This document shows positions 39,057-48,205 of a stretch of DNA of 64,000 nucleotides, one piece after another. The stretch is from CAIVVT01 sp963823095 (lineage in GTDB: Bacteria; Acidobacteriota; Terriglobia; Bryobacterales; Bryobacteraceae). The DNA lies in NCBI GenBank assembly GCA_963823095.1, contig CAWGKI010000004.1, forward strand, positions 310,001 through 374,000. Direction: 5' to 3'. Both the position numbers and the translations under genes were made by a program. The notes beneath the pieces are model-generated. The model had not been told where the DNA came from, did not search any database, and saw nothing but the letters and a program-made list of their open reading frames with translations. Positions within the stretch are counted from its first letter, which is position 1. Every line of letters starts with the position of its first letter.

Positions 39057-39467
39057 TCAGCCCTTCTTCTTCGCTTCGTTCTGCGCGACCCTTGCCTTCA
39101 CCAGCTTCTTAATCAGCGCGGCCGACGGAGGCTTATCGATGGGGAAGCGGATGGTGCCTTTGGCCGTCTCAAAGCCCTTCAGCTCGTTCTTGAAATCTAC
39201 GATGAGTTGGGCATTCATAGGAAACAGACTGCAGTGGTTCTTGAACGCGGCGTACCCGAACAGCGCCCCTTTGTACTTGAACGCAGGCATCCCGTAGCTG
39301 ATAGCCTCCGTGGCCTCGACCGGCACAACGGACCTGATCGTCGCTCTAATCTTGTCCAGCGTGGTGCGGGCCGGTTCCGGAACGCCTGCCAGGTATTCGT
39401 CCACATTTTTCGGTGCGGCGCAGCCCATTGCGGCCGAACCGCTGTCACCCGTACTTGCCTTTCTCAT
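39057..39467 (-). CDS. DUF1801/YdhG-like protein
   Basis: 136-residue cytoplasmic protein. Family marks: VDEYLAGVPEPARTTLDKIR, EAISYGMPAFKYKGALFGYA, HCSLFPMNAQLI and GTIRFPIDKPPSAALIKKLV. DUF1801 members have been described as iron chaperones (YdhG/FrataxIn-like), but most are uncharacterised. Possible starts lie at 39467 or the internal ATG 39 bases on; the longer is kept. Single-gene unit. Confidence 0.82.
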   Translation of the reverse strand: MRKASTGDSGSAAMGCAAPKNVDEYLAGVPEPARTTLDKIRATIRSVVPVEATEAISYGMPAFKYKGALFGYAAFKNHCSLFPMNAQLIVDFKNELKGFETAKGTIRFPIDKPPSAALIKKLVKARVAQNEAKKKG

Positions 39468-39523
39468 GCGAGAAAGAATACCACGGAGGAGTTCACTTTC
39501 GATCCGTCAAAAGGCCTTGCGGA

Positions 39524-40433
39524 TTACTTCTTCAACAGCCCCATCGAACGCATCCACTCTTCCACCCGCTTGGGCCAGGCGTTTAGCGGAGCCACCGGGG
39601 AACGCAGCCCATAGCCGTGCCCGCCGGCGGGATAGAGATGCATCTCGGCGGGCACTTTGGCGTTCTTCAAAGCCCGGTAGTACACCAGGCTGCCTTCCGC
39701 CGGAATCGGATCGTCCTCGGCCTGGATCAGAATTGTGGGCGGAGTCTTGTCCGACACGGGCAGTGCCGGCGAGACCATAGTCATCTCTTTGTCGCCCGGT
39801 AAGGTACGCGGGGTAGATCAGAATCGTGAAGTCCGGCCGTGCGCTGGACTGGTCGGCCGCGTCGATGGGCTCGTACATCGGCTTGTTGAAGTTGTTGCTG
39901 ACCAGGGCGGCGAGGTGCCCTCCAGCGGAGAAGCCCATCACGCCGATGCGCGCCGGGTTGATGTGCCATTCACTCGCGTGCGCACGAGCCAGCCGCATCG
40001 CGCGCTGCGCGTCCTGCAAAGGCGCTCCGCCGCGCGGCGAATCGGGCTGCGCCGGCACGCGGTACTTCACCAGGATGCCGGTCACGCCAATCGAGTTGAA
40101 CCACTCGCATATCTCCGTACCCTCCAGATCCATGGCGAGGATGCTGTAGCCGCCGCCCGGAAATACGACGACGGCAGCGCCGGTGTCCTTGCTCGCGGCG
40201 GGCTTGTAGACGGTGAGCGTCGGATTCGTTACGTTCCCGAGCCGGATCACGCGCTTGCCTGCGGGGTCCTGGTCGGGCTTGGTGGTATCGACTTCGGCGC
40301 CGATATTACCCTTCTCGCCGGGTGCGCCCTTGGGCCACAGGGTCATGGGCTTGCGCTCCTGCGCCAGCAGCGCGCAAGGAAGCAAGGCCAGGGAGGCCAT
40401 CGAGAAGATGCAGAGAAATGCGTGGAGTTTCAT
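39524..40433 (-). CDS. Secreted alpha/beta-hydrolase (esterase-like), frameshifted
   Basis: Signal peptide ending LLPCALLAQ, then a BD-FAE/acetyl-esterase-type fold: oxyanion motif VVFPGGGYSILA and nucleophile GVMGFSAGGHLAA. An extra base near 39794-39797 breaks the frame after YLTG. Removing it continues DKEMTMVSPALPVSDKTPPT and brings in the acid (QAEDDPIPAE) and the histidine (AGGHGYGLR), so the full Ser-Asp-His triad exists only across the shift. The corrected protein is 302 residues and ends at 39524. Homologues often act on acetylated plant polysaccharides, which is inference here. Confidence 0.82.
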
Positions 40434-40547
40434 GATGCAGAGTAAGGGCTTGGTGCATTCGCCTGTCCCAGAGCGGACGGGCAGCGGTTTCAGCCTATCA
40501 TTCCTGAAAGGGCACGGGGCTGTACTGCTAACGCAAGGCCGCCCGAG

Positions 40548-40570
40548 CCAGTCAGAGACTGGCGTTCCCA
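40548..40570. repeat. Dispersed short palindrome, inverted copy
   Basis: CCAGTCAGAGACTGGCGTTC then CCA, the reverse form of the GGGAACGCC-palindrome unit found at 12592 and 45511. It lies between the esterase and aldolase genes in a 143-bp gap. Confidence 0.5.
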
Positions 40571-40576
40571 GGGCGC

Positions 40577-41340
40577 TCAGCGCAGCGCCGACGTGATCTC
40601 CTTCGCGCGATCGTACAGCATCGACGTCTCGTTGCTGCAGCCCAGAAACAGCATGCCGTGGTCGCGCCAGAACTTTGCCATCTTGAGATCCCGATTCTGA
40701 ATCCCCGGCGCCACGCCATGGCGGCGGCAGCAGTCGGCGACCTTCTCGATGGTCGAGATCAGCAGCGGATTGTCGAACTGGCCCGGTATGCCCATGCTGA
40801 TGGACAATCCACAGGCCCTACCATCACGGCGTCAATGTTCGGCACCGAGAGCAACTCGTCGCAAGCCTCAACCGCGCGCTGGGTCTCGATCTGCAGCACC
40901 ACCATGCTGTGCGCGTTGCAGTGATCAATGATCTGCGGGATCGAAACCGGCTCGAAGTCGAAATTGAATGCGCCGATTCCGCAGCCCCGCACTCCTACCG
41001 GCGGGAACTTGGTCCAGCTTACGGCCTTTTCCAGCACGGCGGGGTCTTCCACGCGCGGGAAGACAATGCCCTCCGCACCACAGTCGAGCGCGCGGGCGAC
41101 CAGGGTGTACTGCAATTCGCCGACCCGGAGGATGGGGCTGATGCCCGTGCGGACCGCGATCCGGGCCAGGTCCTGAATCGTCTCGATGGTGAAGTTGCCG
41201 TGCTCGGTGTCAATGAAGGCCCAATCGAATCCGGCGGCGGCGAGCGTGCGCAGCGCGTCCTCCGACCGGAGTTGCCAGAAGCCGGTGCCCAATTGAACGC
41301 GGCCCTCACGCAGGGCTTGTTTGACGAGGTTTGGTTTCAT
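40577..41340 (-). CDS. HpcH/HpaI (class II) aldolase family protein, frameshifted
   Basis: Metal-dependent class II aldolase of the 2-keto-3-deoxy-acid type. Motifs: FDWAFIDTEHGNFTIETIQD, ALDCGAEGIVFPRVEDPAVL, MVVLQIETQRAVEACDELLS and VDAVMVGPVD. One T is missing near 40804-40808; restoring it gives VDLSISMGIPGQFDNP and continues to the stop at 40577 for about 254 residues. The start overlaps the bshC stop as ATGA, so the two are co-translated. The role beside bacillithiol synthesis is not clear. Confidence 0.82.
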
Positions 41341-42916
41341 AAGGTCAGAATCAAATGGTCCGGACAGCCCCGGTAAGTGTTCCCGTACAAAGTTTCGATC
41401 AAGTCGAATCCGTACTCGGCAAGAAACGGCAGGAACGAATATAGGCGCTCCTGCAAGTGACGCTCGGGGTAGAGCAAGCCGGACAGCCGAGCGGCGCCTT
41501 CGGAGGCACGCTGCTCTTTTCGTAGCGCTTCCCTCGCCGCCTTGCCACGGTTCTTTTCGAGCTGGTATTGCATCTTCGCGGCGCTCTTCCGCATAGCCGC
41601 CGCGAGGGTCGGATCGAAGGTTTCGAGAGCCGTGCGCAATTGTTCGGTGGATTCGAGCACGGCCGTGCTCGCCGCGTCGAACAGACTCTTCAAATCCGCC
41701 GGCATCAGCTTAGCGGCGATGAGTTCGCGGAGGCGATCCTCGGGCTGAAAACAGTCGAGCAGCGTGAGGTCGAAGCGGTCAAGCATCCTTCGGGCCCGCT
41801 CGTCCAGCAGCGTGAAGCAGGCGCGAGGCAGAGTGACCGGCATCCGGCCCAGCAAAGCGCTGTACAGAACTTCGGATTGCGCGAAATACGCTATTTCAGC
41901 CGGTCCGCCGATGTAGGCCGCGGTCGGGAGCAGGTAATCCTGCATCACGGGCCGCAGCAGGGCGTTGGGAGAGAGCGCGGCAGGATCGGCGGCGAGCTCG
42001 GCAAGCTCGTAGCGCCGGGTCTCGTGGAAATATGCGCCATCGTGGCGGCGCAGCGCGATTCGACGGCCATTTTCAAGCCGCAGGAAGAGTGAGCTTTGCG
42101 GCTCGAACAGTACCTGTGAATGGTAGCCCGCGTCTCTTAGTGCGGCGTCGCGTCCGAGGACCGCTTCGCCAAGCTCGTCGGCCTTCTGGAAGGCCTCCAG
42201 CAGAAACGGCGCCGCAATTTCACGAATCCGCGGGTCCATCGGATCGAGGAACAGCAGGCCCCGATCGCCCAGCAGGCCGGAGAGCAACAAGACGAAAAGC
42301 CTCGCCCATCGTGCGGCCCGGGCTGGTAGGCCGCGACGACGCGCTCTACTACTTCGTCGGCGAACGGCAGACCGTCCAGCGTCGCTTTCAGCTCATCAAG
42401 TGGCACCGAGTCGAGAACCATGGAACCGACCGGTTGACCCGCGAGTCCGCGCACGCGTGCGGATACCCGCTTCGGCCGCCGGTCGGAACCAAACAGCCAG
42501 CAGTGGTCGGTCTCGGCCAGATCGTGGTCTTCGGTCGCGAGCCAGAAAATCGGGACTGCGGGAATCCCATTCTCGGTCAACTGCTGAGCCAACCTCACGG
42601 CAGTGAGGGCTTTGTAGAGCGTGTAACACGGTCCGCCGAAGAGTCCGACCTGCTGTCCCGAGACAATGGCGACCGTGCCGGGCTGTGCCAATAAATCGAG
42701 CGAGGGCGAGTCACCGTTGATATGGCGCAGTGCGGAGACCACAGCCTGGCGGCGCTCCGGCGGGATGTCCGCCTGCGCGGCCGCTTCCCGGATCGATTGC
42801 GGATCGTTCGGGTTATGCCGGTAAAAGTCCTTCAGGCGCTCGAAGTAATACAGGTAATCGGAAAAAAGCGCGCTGGTGCCCGGCAGCCGCGGATGTGGAA
42901 TGCACTGGGTTTTCAT
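41337..42916 (-). CDS. bshC: Bacillithiol biosynthesis cysteine-adding enzyme, frameshifted
   Basis: BshC joins cysteine to GlcN-malate in the last step of bacillithiol synthesis. The N-terminus CIPHPRLPGTSALFSDYLYY, then GQQVGLFGGPCYTLYKAL, PIFWLATEDHDLAETDHCW, and later PTAAYIGGPAEIAYFAQS and the C-terminal coiled coil plus SFLPFLAEYGFDLIETLYGN are all diagnostic. Two one-base insertions, near 42314-42317 and 42291-42294, split it in the middle; removing both gives the family motif GRTMGEAFRLLLSGLLGDRG. About 525 residues after correction. The start at 42916 matches the family N-terminus; an in-frame ATG at 42970 is less likely. Confidence 0.88.
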
Positions 42917-43018
42917 TGCAGCCAGGGAGTTGTCCTTACAATCACTACAAAGCGTATCAGAGGCAGTCATGGGGTCTGCGGTCCTCCTGGAGAGACATTC
43001 CTTTAGACTGAAGATGTG

Positions 43019-43345
43019 ATGCTGGGAGACCAGGAATTTCAACGCTTGTCCGACGAATCGATTTCGGCGCTCTACGAAAGGCTCGCCGATGCGTCCAACG
43101 ATTACGAATTCGACGTGGAGATGAACGGCGGGGCACTGACCGTGGAATTCGAAGAGCCTCGCGAGCGGTTCGTCGTCAGCCCGAATTCGCCGGTGCGGCA
43201 GATCTGGGTCTCCGCGCACGTGCAGAGCTTCAAACTGGATTGGAATGCGGAGCGCTCCGCCTTCGTGCTGGGGGGCACGGGCGAGAGCCTGGAAGAACTG
43301 ATCGCGGGCGCCATCGCGAAACGGCTGCCCAGCTTCCACCTCTGA
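43019..43345 (+). CDS. cyaY: CyaY/frataxin-like iron-binding protein
   Basis: 108 residues with the frataxin pattern: an acidic N-terminal helix (LSDESISALYERLADASNDY), alternating strands (FDVEMNGGALTVEFEE, RFVVSPNSPVRQIWVSAHVQ) and FKLDWN.ERSAFV. Frataxins donate or regulate iron in Fe-S cluster assembly. GTG at 43016 or ATG at 43019 could be the start. It stands 15 bp before hemW, a radical SAM Fe-S protein. Frataxins are best known in proteobacteria and mitochondria. Confidence 0.78.
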   Translation: MLGDQEFQRLSDESISALYERLADASNDYEFDVEMNGGALTVEFEEPRERFVVSPNSPVRQIWVSAHVQSFKLDWNAERSAFVLGGTGESLEELIAGAIAKRLPSFHL

Positions 43346-43360
43346 TCGCGAGGGATACCC

Positions 43361-44473
43361 ATGCCTGGCGTCTACATCTCCTGGCCGTTCTGCGCACAGA
43401 AATGCACCTACTGCAACTTTGCGTCGGGCGTGTTCCCGCGCGAGTTGGAAGCAGAATACCTGGAAGCCCTCTGTGCAGAGATGGGCTCAGCGAAATGGCC
43501 GTGGACTCCAGAGACAGTCTATCTCGGAGGAGGGACGCCGTCGTCGATGGAGCCGCGCGTTTTGGGGCGCATTCTGAACGCCGTTCCCGGACGCCCTTGG
43601 GTGGAAGCGACGCTCGAAGCCGCGCCGGGTTCTCTGCAACGCGAGCGCGTCGAGGCGTGGCATGCGCTGGGCATCAACCGCGTCAGTCTGGGCGTGCAGT
43701 CGTTCGTCGAAAAGGAACTGCGCCACACTGGCCGCAAGCACACCGCGGAGGGTGTGGAACGCGACGTCGAGTTGCTCCGCTCGTGCGGCATCGATGAGAT
43801 CAACATCGACCTGATTGCAGGGCTGCCCGCGCAGACGCGAGCGAGTTGGAACGAGTCTTTGCGCTGGGTCGAAAGTCTCAAGCCGCCGCACGTGTCGGTC
43901 TATATGTTCGAGATCGATTTAGACAGCCGGCTGGGCAAGGAGATGATGCTCGGCGGCGTGCGCTATGGCGCGAATCTGGTTCCCGACGAAGGCACGACTG
44001 TTGCGCTGTATGAAGAAGCCGTACAGCGGCTGGATGCACTGGACATTCGCCACTACGAAATCTCGAACTTCGCACGGCCCGGCCACGAGTCGAGGCACAA
44101 CCTGAAGTATTGGAAGTTGGAACCCTACCTGGGCTTTGGCGCCGATGCGCACAGCCTGGACGGCGGCCTGCGCTGGCAGAACGGCGAGAGCGCGACCGAC
44201 TACGTCGCGCGCTGGAAAGGCGGCCAGCCCGCGCGGGTGGAGGAGACGCCCGCCGTCCCGCAAGAGGAGCGCTTCTTCGTGGGATTGCGCCTGATGGAGG
44301 GGATTGAGCCCAGCCCCGAGGAGCGGGTTCAGTACGGCGGACAGATCGAGGAGTTGGCCGAGGCGGGATTGCTCGAAGATACGGGCGACCGGATCAAATT
44401 GACGCCGCGCGGCGTCCTGCTATCTAACGAAGTGTTTCAGGAGTTCATAGGATCGGAATGGCCAGCCAAATGA
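43361..44473 (+). CDS. hemW: HemW radical SAM protein (haem chaperone)
   Basis: Radical SAM protein related to HemN but thought to insert haem into respiratory enzymes. The cluster motif is CAQKCTYCNF near residues 12-21, with YLGGGTPSSMEP, GVQSFVEKELRHTGRKHTAE, INIDLIAGLPAQT and HYEISNFARPGHESRHNLKYW. It lacks the N-terminal extension HemN uses for coproporphyrinogen binding, hence HemW. 370 residues, with the C-terminal HemN_C domain. Its stop overlaps the threonine aldolase start as ATGA. Confidence 0.92.
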   Translation: MPGVYISWPFCAQKCTYCNFASGVFPRELEAEYLEALCAEMGSAKWPWTPETVYLGGGTPSSMEPRVLGRILNAVPGRPWVEATLEAAPGSLQRERVEAWHALGINRVSLGVQSFVEKELRHTGRKHTAEGVERDVELLRSCGIDEINIDLIAGLPAQTRASWNESLRWVESLKPPHVSVYMFEIDLDSRLGKEMMLGGVRYGANLVPDEGTTVALYEEAVQRLDALDIRHYEISNFARPGHESRHNLKYWKLEPYLGFGADAHSLDGGLRWQNGESATDYVARWKGGQPARVEETPAVPQEERFFVGLRLMEGIEPSPEERVQYGGQIEELAEAGLLEDTGDRIKLTPRGVLLSNEVFQEFIGSEWPAK

Positions 44474-45504
44474 TTGACCTGCGAAGCGATACGGTGACTC
44501 GTCCGACAGCCGCCATGCGCGATGCGATGTTCCGCGCCGAAGTCGGCGACGATGTGTATGGGGAAGATCCCACGGCGAACAAGTTGGAGGCGCGGGCGGC
44601 GGAGATGTGCGGCAAAGAGGCCGCCCTGTTCGTTCCCAGCGGGCACGATGGGCAACACCATCGGCGTCAAATTGCTGACCGAGCCTGGCCAGGAGGTGAT
44701 CTGCGATGCGCGCGGTCATCTGCTCAACTACGAGCTGTCGATGACGGCCTGGTTCTCGGGCTGCCTGATCCGCACGGTGGAAGGTGACGACGGCATTCTG
44801 AGCTGGGAGAAGATCGAACCGCACTACCGGCCGCTCGGTCCGCATTCCGCGCCGACGGGCTGCATCGAACTGGAGAACACTCACAACATGGGCGGCGGCA
44901 CGGTCTACCCGCAAGCCGTCTTCGACGAGATCTGCGACCAGGCGCACGAGCGCGGGCTGCGCGTTCATCTTGACGGCGCGCGCCTGTTCAACGCCGCCGC
45001 GGCCACGGGTCTACCGGTGAGCGAACTGTGCCGGCAAAGCCGATACGGTGATGTTCTGCCTGTCGAAGGGACTGGGCGCTCCCGTCGGGCTCGATGCTCG
45101 CGGGGCCGAAGGCGCTGATCGACAAGGGCAGGCTCTACCGCAAACGACTCGGCGGCGGAATGAGGCAGGTGGGCGTGTTGGCCGCGGCCGGTCTCATCGC
45201 TTTGGAAGCCATGCCCAAGCGGCTCGTTGAGGATCACGCGAACGCAAAGCTGCTGGCTCAGGGACTGGCGGCGACGCCCTGCGTGCAGGCCTGGCCCGAG
45301 AAGACCCAGACCAATATCGTCGTGTTCGACGTCTCGGCCACTGGCATGACCGGTCAACGGATCAGCGCAGGGTTGAAAGACCGCGGCGTGTTGATCAATC
45401 CGATCAATGCGAAGCAGATGAGGGCCGTGACGCACTTCGACGTGACGCGAGACCAGTGCATGACGGCGCTCGAAGCCCTGCGCGAGGTTGTTGCGGCGGG
45501 GTAG
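44470..45504 (+). CDS. ltaE: Low-specificity L-threonine aldolase, three frameshifts
   Basis: PLP enzyme that cleaves threonine or allo-threonine to glycine and acetaldehyde. The start at 44470 overlaps hemW (ATGA) and gives MIDLRSDTVTRPTAAMRDAM. Three surplus bases, near 44644, 45036-45038 and 45090, break the frame. Removing them gives FVPSGTMGNTIGVKLL, IELENTHNMGGGTVYP, HLDGARLFNAA and the PLP lysine region MFCLSKGLGAPVGSMLAGP, ending at 45504 with 343 residues, the usual length. All catalytic motifs survive, so sequence error is more likely than decay. Confidence 0.85.
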
Positions 45505-45510
45505 GCCCCC

Positions 45511-45591
45511 TGGGAACGCCAATCTCCAGATTGGCCACTCACGGTCGTGGCTCAGCCCTGAAACGGGGCGGCGACCGTGAGGGAGCGGTTG
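45511..45591. repeat. Two dispersed repeat units after ltaE
   Basis: TGGGAACGCCAATCTCCAGA then TTGGCC at 45511-45536 is the palindromic unit also at 12592; CTGAAACGG..CGACCGTGAGGGAGCGGTTG at 45558-45591 is the unit also at 12794. The short text between (CTCACGGTCGTGGCTC) also recurs near 12571, so the two units may be parts of one larger element. Confidence 0.6.
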
Positions 45592-45647
45592 CAGCAGTGT
45601 CAAAAGCGTTCCTACTGGTGCCCGCGCCTCCGCGATACAACGGAGGA

Positions 45648-46157
45648 ATGCCTCAGCCGCTGTGTTCCGCTCTTCTCGAAAAGATCCACGAACAGATCGA
45701 GCGTTCGACGCATCTATTGGACCTGCTCCCCGCAGTCCCGCTCGAATGGACACCGCCGATCCCGGGCGAGCGGCCAGTGGGCTGGCTCGTGGGCCACATG
45801 CTCGAATGCCTGGCTGGATTCTGTGCGGTCCTCTACAGTGTTCGCTCGGAGGAGCTCGCCCACTTCGCGCGCTTGAAGGCCCTGCCGGTCAACCATCTCT
45901 GCGGCGTCGAGGAAGCGCGCGGCCGCATTGCGGATTATGTCGCCTGCATCGACGAGGGGATGGCAGTGCTGCAGGACTCCGACCTGGCTCTCCGCGTCCC
46001 CACCGTCTTCGTGCCCGGCGGCGAGTTACTGCTGACGCTGTTGCTCGGGAATCTGGAGCACCTGATCAATCACAAGTACCATTTTCTGATTTATCTAAAA
46101 CTCGCGGGCGTAGCGGCGGGCACGCGCGACATATACCAATTTCGCGGACAGCGCTAG
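45648..46157 (+). CDS. DinB-like four-helix protein
   Basis: A 169-residue protein of the DinB/YfiT-like superfamily, metal-binding four-helix bundles of mostly unknown activity (some are thiol transferases for bacillithiol). Histidines fit the three-His site: WLVGHMLECLAGF in the second helix and NLEHLINHKYHFLIYLK late, then GTRDIYQFRG at the end. GGAGG lies too close to the ATG at 45648, so an in-frame GTG at 45618 may be the true start. bshC in this window shows the cell makes bacillithiol, the cofactor of BstA-type DinB proteins. Confidence 0.68.
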   Translation: MPQPLCSALLEKIHEQIERSTHLLDLLPAVPLEWTPPIPGERPVGWLVGHMLECLAGFCAVLYSVRSEELAHFARLKALPVNHLCGVEEARGRIADYVACIDEGMAVLQDSDLALRVPTVFVPGGELLLTLLLGNLEHLINHKYHFLIYLKLAGVAAGTRDIYQFRGQR

Positions 46158-46258
46158 CCGGGCGGGACGGGCAGTTCCGTTCGACGCTGAGGGGGACATT
46201 TCTAACGAGGCCGAATGGCTGGGCCACGCACGGTTCTTCTTGTATCGTTGACTCTCAT

Positions 46259-47486
46259 CTATTTACAAGGCCCGATCACACCGCGGCACTCGCCCAGACC
46301 AATCCTCCGAAATCCGGACTGCTCGCACCACCCGCGCAGGATCACTTCATCGAGGTCCTCCAGGAACCGCCGCGTCTCGCCCGTCGGCAGTTCGAGCGGT
46401 TGCGTGCCGCGTGAGGTGATTTCCAGAAGACAGCCGCGGCTATTGTTGTCCGGCCCCGACACCGTTCCGCTGCCGATCAAGTCTCCCGCGCGGATCGGGC
46501 AGCCATTCGAGGTGTGGTGCGCGATCATCTGCGCAAACGTCCAGTAAAGAGTGGAGAAGTCGCTTCGGCTCACTAGCATGGGCTGTTGCATCTTAGCCGA
46601 ACGGAGCCATACCTCCAATGTGATGCGGTACGCCCCGCCGGCCGTGCGCAGGTGCGGCAGCGGTTCAGGATCCCCGTCCGGCCGCGGCGGCAAGGCGCAC
46701 CGGAACGGCTCCAGCGCCTCGCGGGTCACCACCCAAGGTGAAATGGAAGTGGCAAAGTTCTTCGCCAGGAACGGCCCGAGCGGCTGATACTCCCAGGTTT
46801 GGATATCCCGCGCCGACCAATCGTTGAGCAGGCAGACGCCAAAGAGATGCTCTTCCGCCTCCGCAATCGGGATGGGCTCACCCATCACGTTGCCGGGCCC
46901 GAGAAGCGCGCCGACCTCTAGCTCGTAGTCGAGCAGCCTGCTCGGCGCATAGACCGGCGGCCCAGCGGCATTTTCTACGATCTGTCCCCACGGGCCGTCG
47001 AATCGCAGTCCCGCTCACTACGATCGAGGAACTGCGGCCGTGATACGCGATCGGCATCCACTTGTAGTTCGGCAACAGCGGGTTGTCCGGCCGAAACATC
47101 CGGCCCACGTTTGTCGCGTGGTGTATGGATGCGTAGAAATCGGTGTAATCTCCGATCCGGCAGGGCAACAGCAACTCGACATTCGACATCGGGCATAGAA
47201 ACGTCTCGGAACCTGGCGTGTGCTTCGCCAGGAAGCCGCTGATCCGTTGTCGCAATTGTACGCGGCTTGCGCTCGGCATCTCCATGACGTCTGACATGGA
47301 GCCTATGCCGAAGGCTTCGGTAACATCCAAGACCTGGTCCCCAATGGCGACTCCCAGGTGAACCCGTTCGTCGCCGGTCCGCCGGAAACTGGCATACGGC
47401 AGATTCTGGATCGGGAACTCAGCCTCAGGCAGATTGGCCGATTCCACCCAACTCTTTAGGTCAGGTGCATGCGTATGGTCGATCAT
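46259..47486 (-). CDS. fah: Fumarylacetoacetase, frameshifted
   Basis: Final step of tyrosine degradation: fumarylacetoacetate to fumarate and acetoacetate. The N-terminal domain runs SWVESANLPEAEFPIQNLPY; the active region holds DFYASIHHATNVGRMFRP, WMPIAYHGRSSSIVVSGT, LLNDWSARDIQTWEYQPLGP and GDLIGSGTVSGPD. One extra base near 46990 interrupts it; removing it gives RRPWGQIVENAAGPPVYAPS and joins both parts (408 residues). The start at 47486 overlaps the stop of the unknown gene upstream as ATGA. Last gene of the hisC-hppD-hmgA-ligase-unknown-fah operon. Confidence 0.88.
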
Positions 47487-48205
47487 TCCATCAGACCCAA
47501 TGCTTGCAGATCGCTCACCGGCTCCGTGAACGAGCACGAACCGAAAGCTGTGCGCGAAGTCGCAGGCGAGTGCGCTGAACTTCGGCCGTGGAAGCGCGCC
47601 ACTCCCGCCAGCGCAGCTCATCATCGTGAAACTCGAACGCCTGGGGATCGGTCTCGTTCAGCAGCCGGGTCACTGTCGAGTGGTCCATGCCCAGCCAGGC
47701 GAATGTCGCACCGGCAAACACGTTGACGAAGCCATGCGCAGCCGAGCGAATCGGATGGTGCAGCCCCGCGGTCGCTTTGAACGGCAGCCTGCGCGCGGCA
47801 GCCGAGCATAGGAAGTCTGCGAGAACTTCAGCGGGCGGCGTCGCCGCGGCGGTCACGCCGCCCGTGCGCACCTTGGCGTATCCGGTCTCCACGCGATCCA
47901 ACGGCGCCTCACAGTACGTCGGCAGTGAGAGCCGCCTTCCGGCTTTCGTCTCAAGCGTCTCCACCTGAGGCGGCAGCGGCCCCGGTTCTTCATCGACCAA
48001 CAGCGTTACGCGCCACCTCTCGCCCAACGCCACCTCGATCGAGCATTTCCAGCGGCAGCACCAACCGGTTCAGCATCCACGCATGCGGTGAGTCCAAATA
48101 TCGCTCATAATTCGCGATCGCTTCCGACAGCGGCAGCGCAGCCGGCGGATACAAACCGGCGTAATCCACCACGTTGGCCAGCAGCGCCCGCAGAGATTGC
48201 TTCAT
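47483..48205 (-). CDS. Unknown conserved-looking protein in the tyrosine operon, frameshifted
   Basis: About 239 residues after removing three surplus bases (near 48037-48040, 47562 and 47544). It starts MKQSLRALLANVVDYAGLYP and contains LVLPLEMLDEVALGERWRV, LPFKATAGLHHPIRSAAHGF, LGMDHSTVTRLLNETD and a C-terminus FGSCSFTEPVSDLQALGLME. Both ends overlap neighbours as ATGA (with the ligase and fah), so it is translationally locked into tyrosine breakdown. No signal peptide or membrane helix. A K..AGLHHP block with paired histidines may be an active site. I do not recognise the family; isomerase or a TIM-barrel-like role near maleyl/fumarylacetoacetate is only a guess. Confidence 0.72.

Noticed and set aside
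43361..44473. Oxygen-independent coproporphyrinogen oxidase HemN
   Set aside because: The protein lacks the N-terminal extension used by HemN for substrate binding and is of HemW length.
44470..45504. Programmed ribosomal frameshifting as explanation for the shifts
   Set aside because: Shifts occur at unrelated sites without a common slippery motif, up to three in one housekeeping-type gene; sequence error is simpler.
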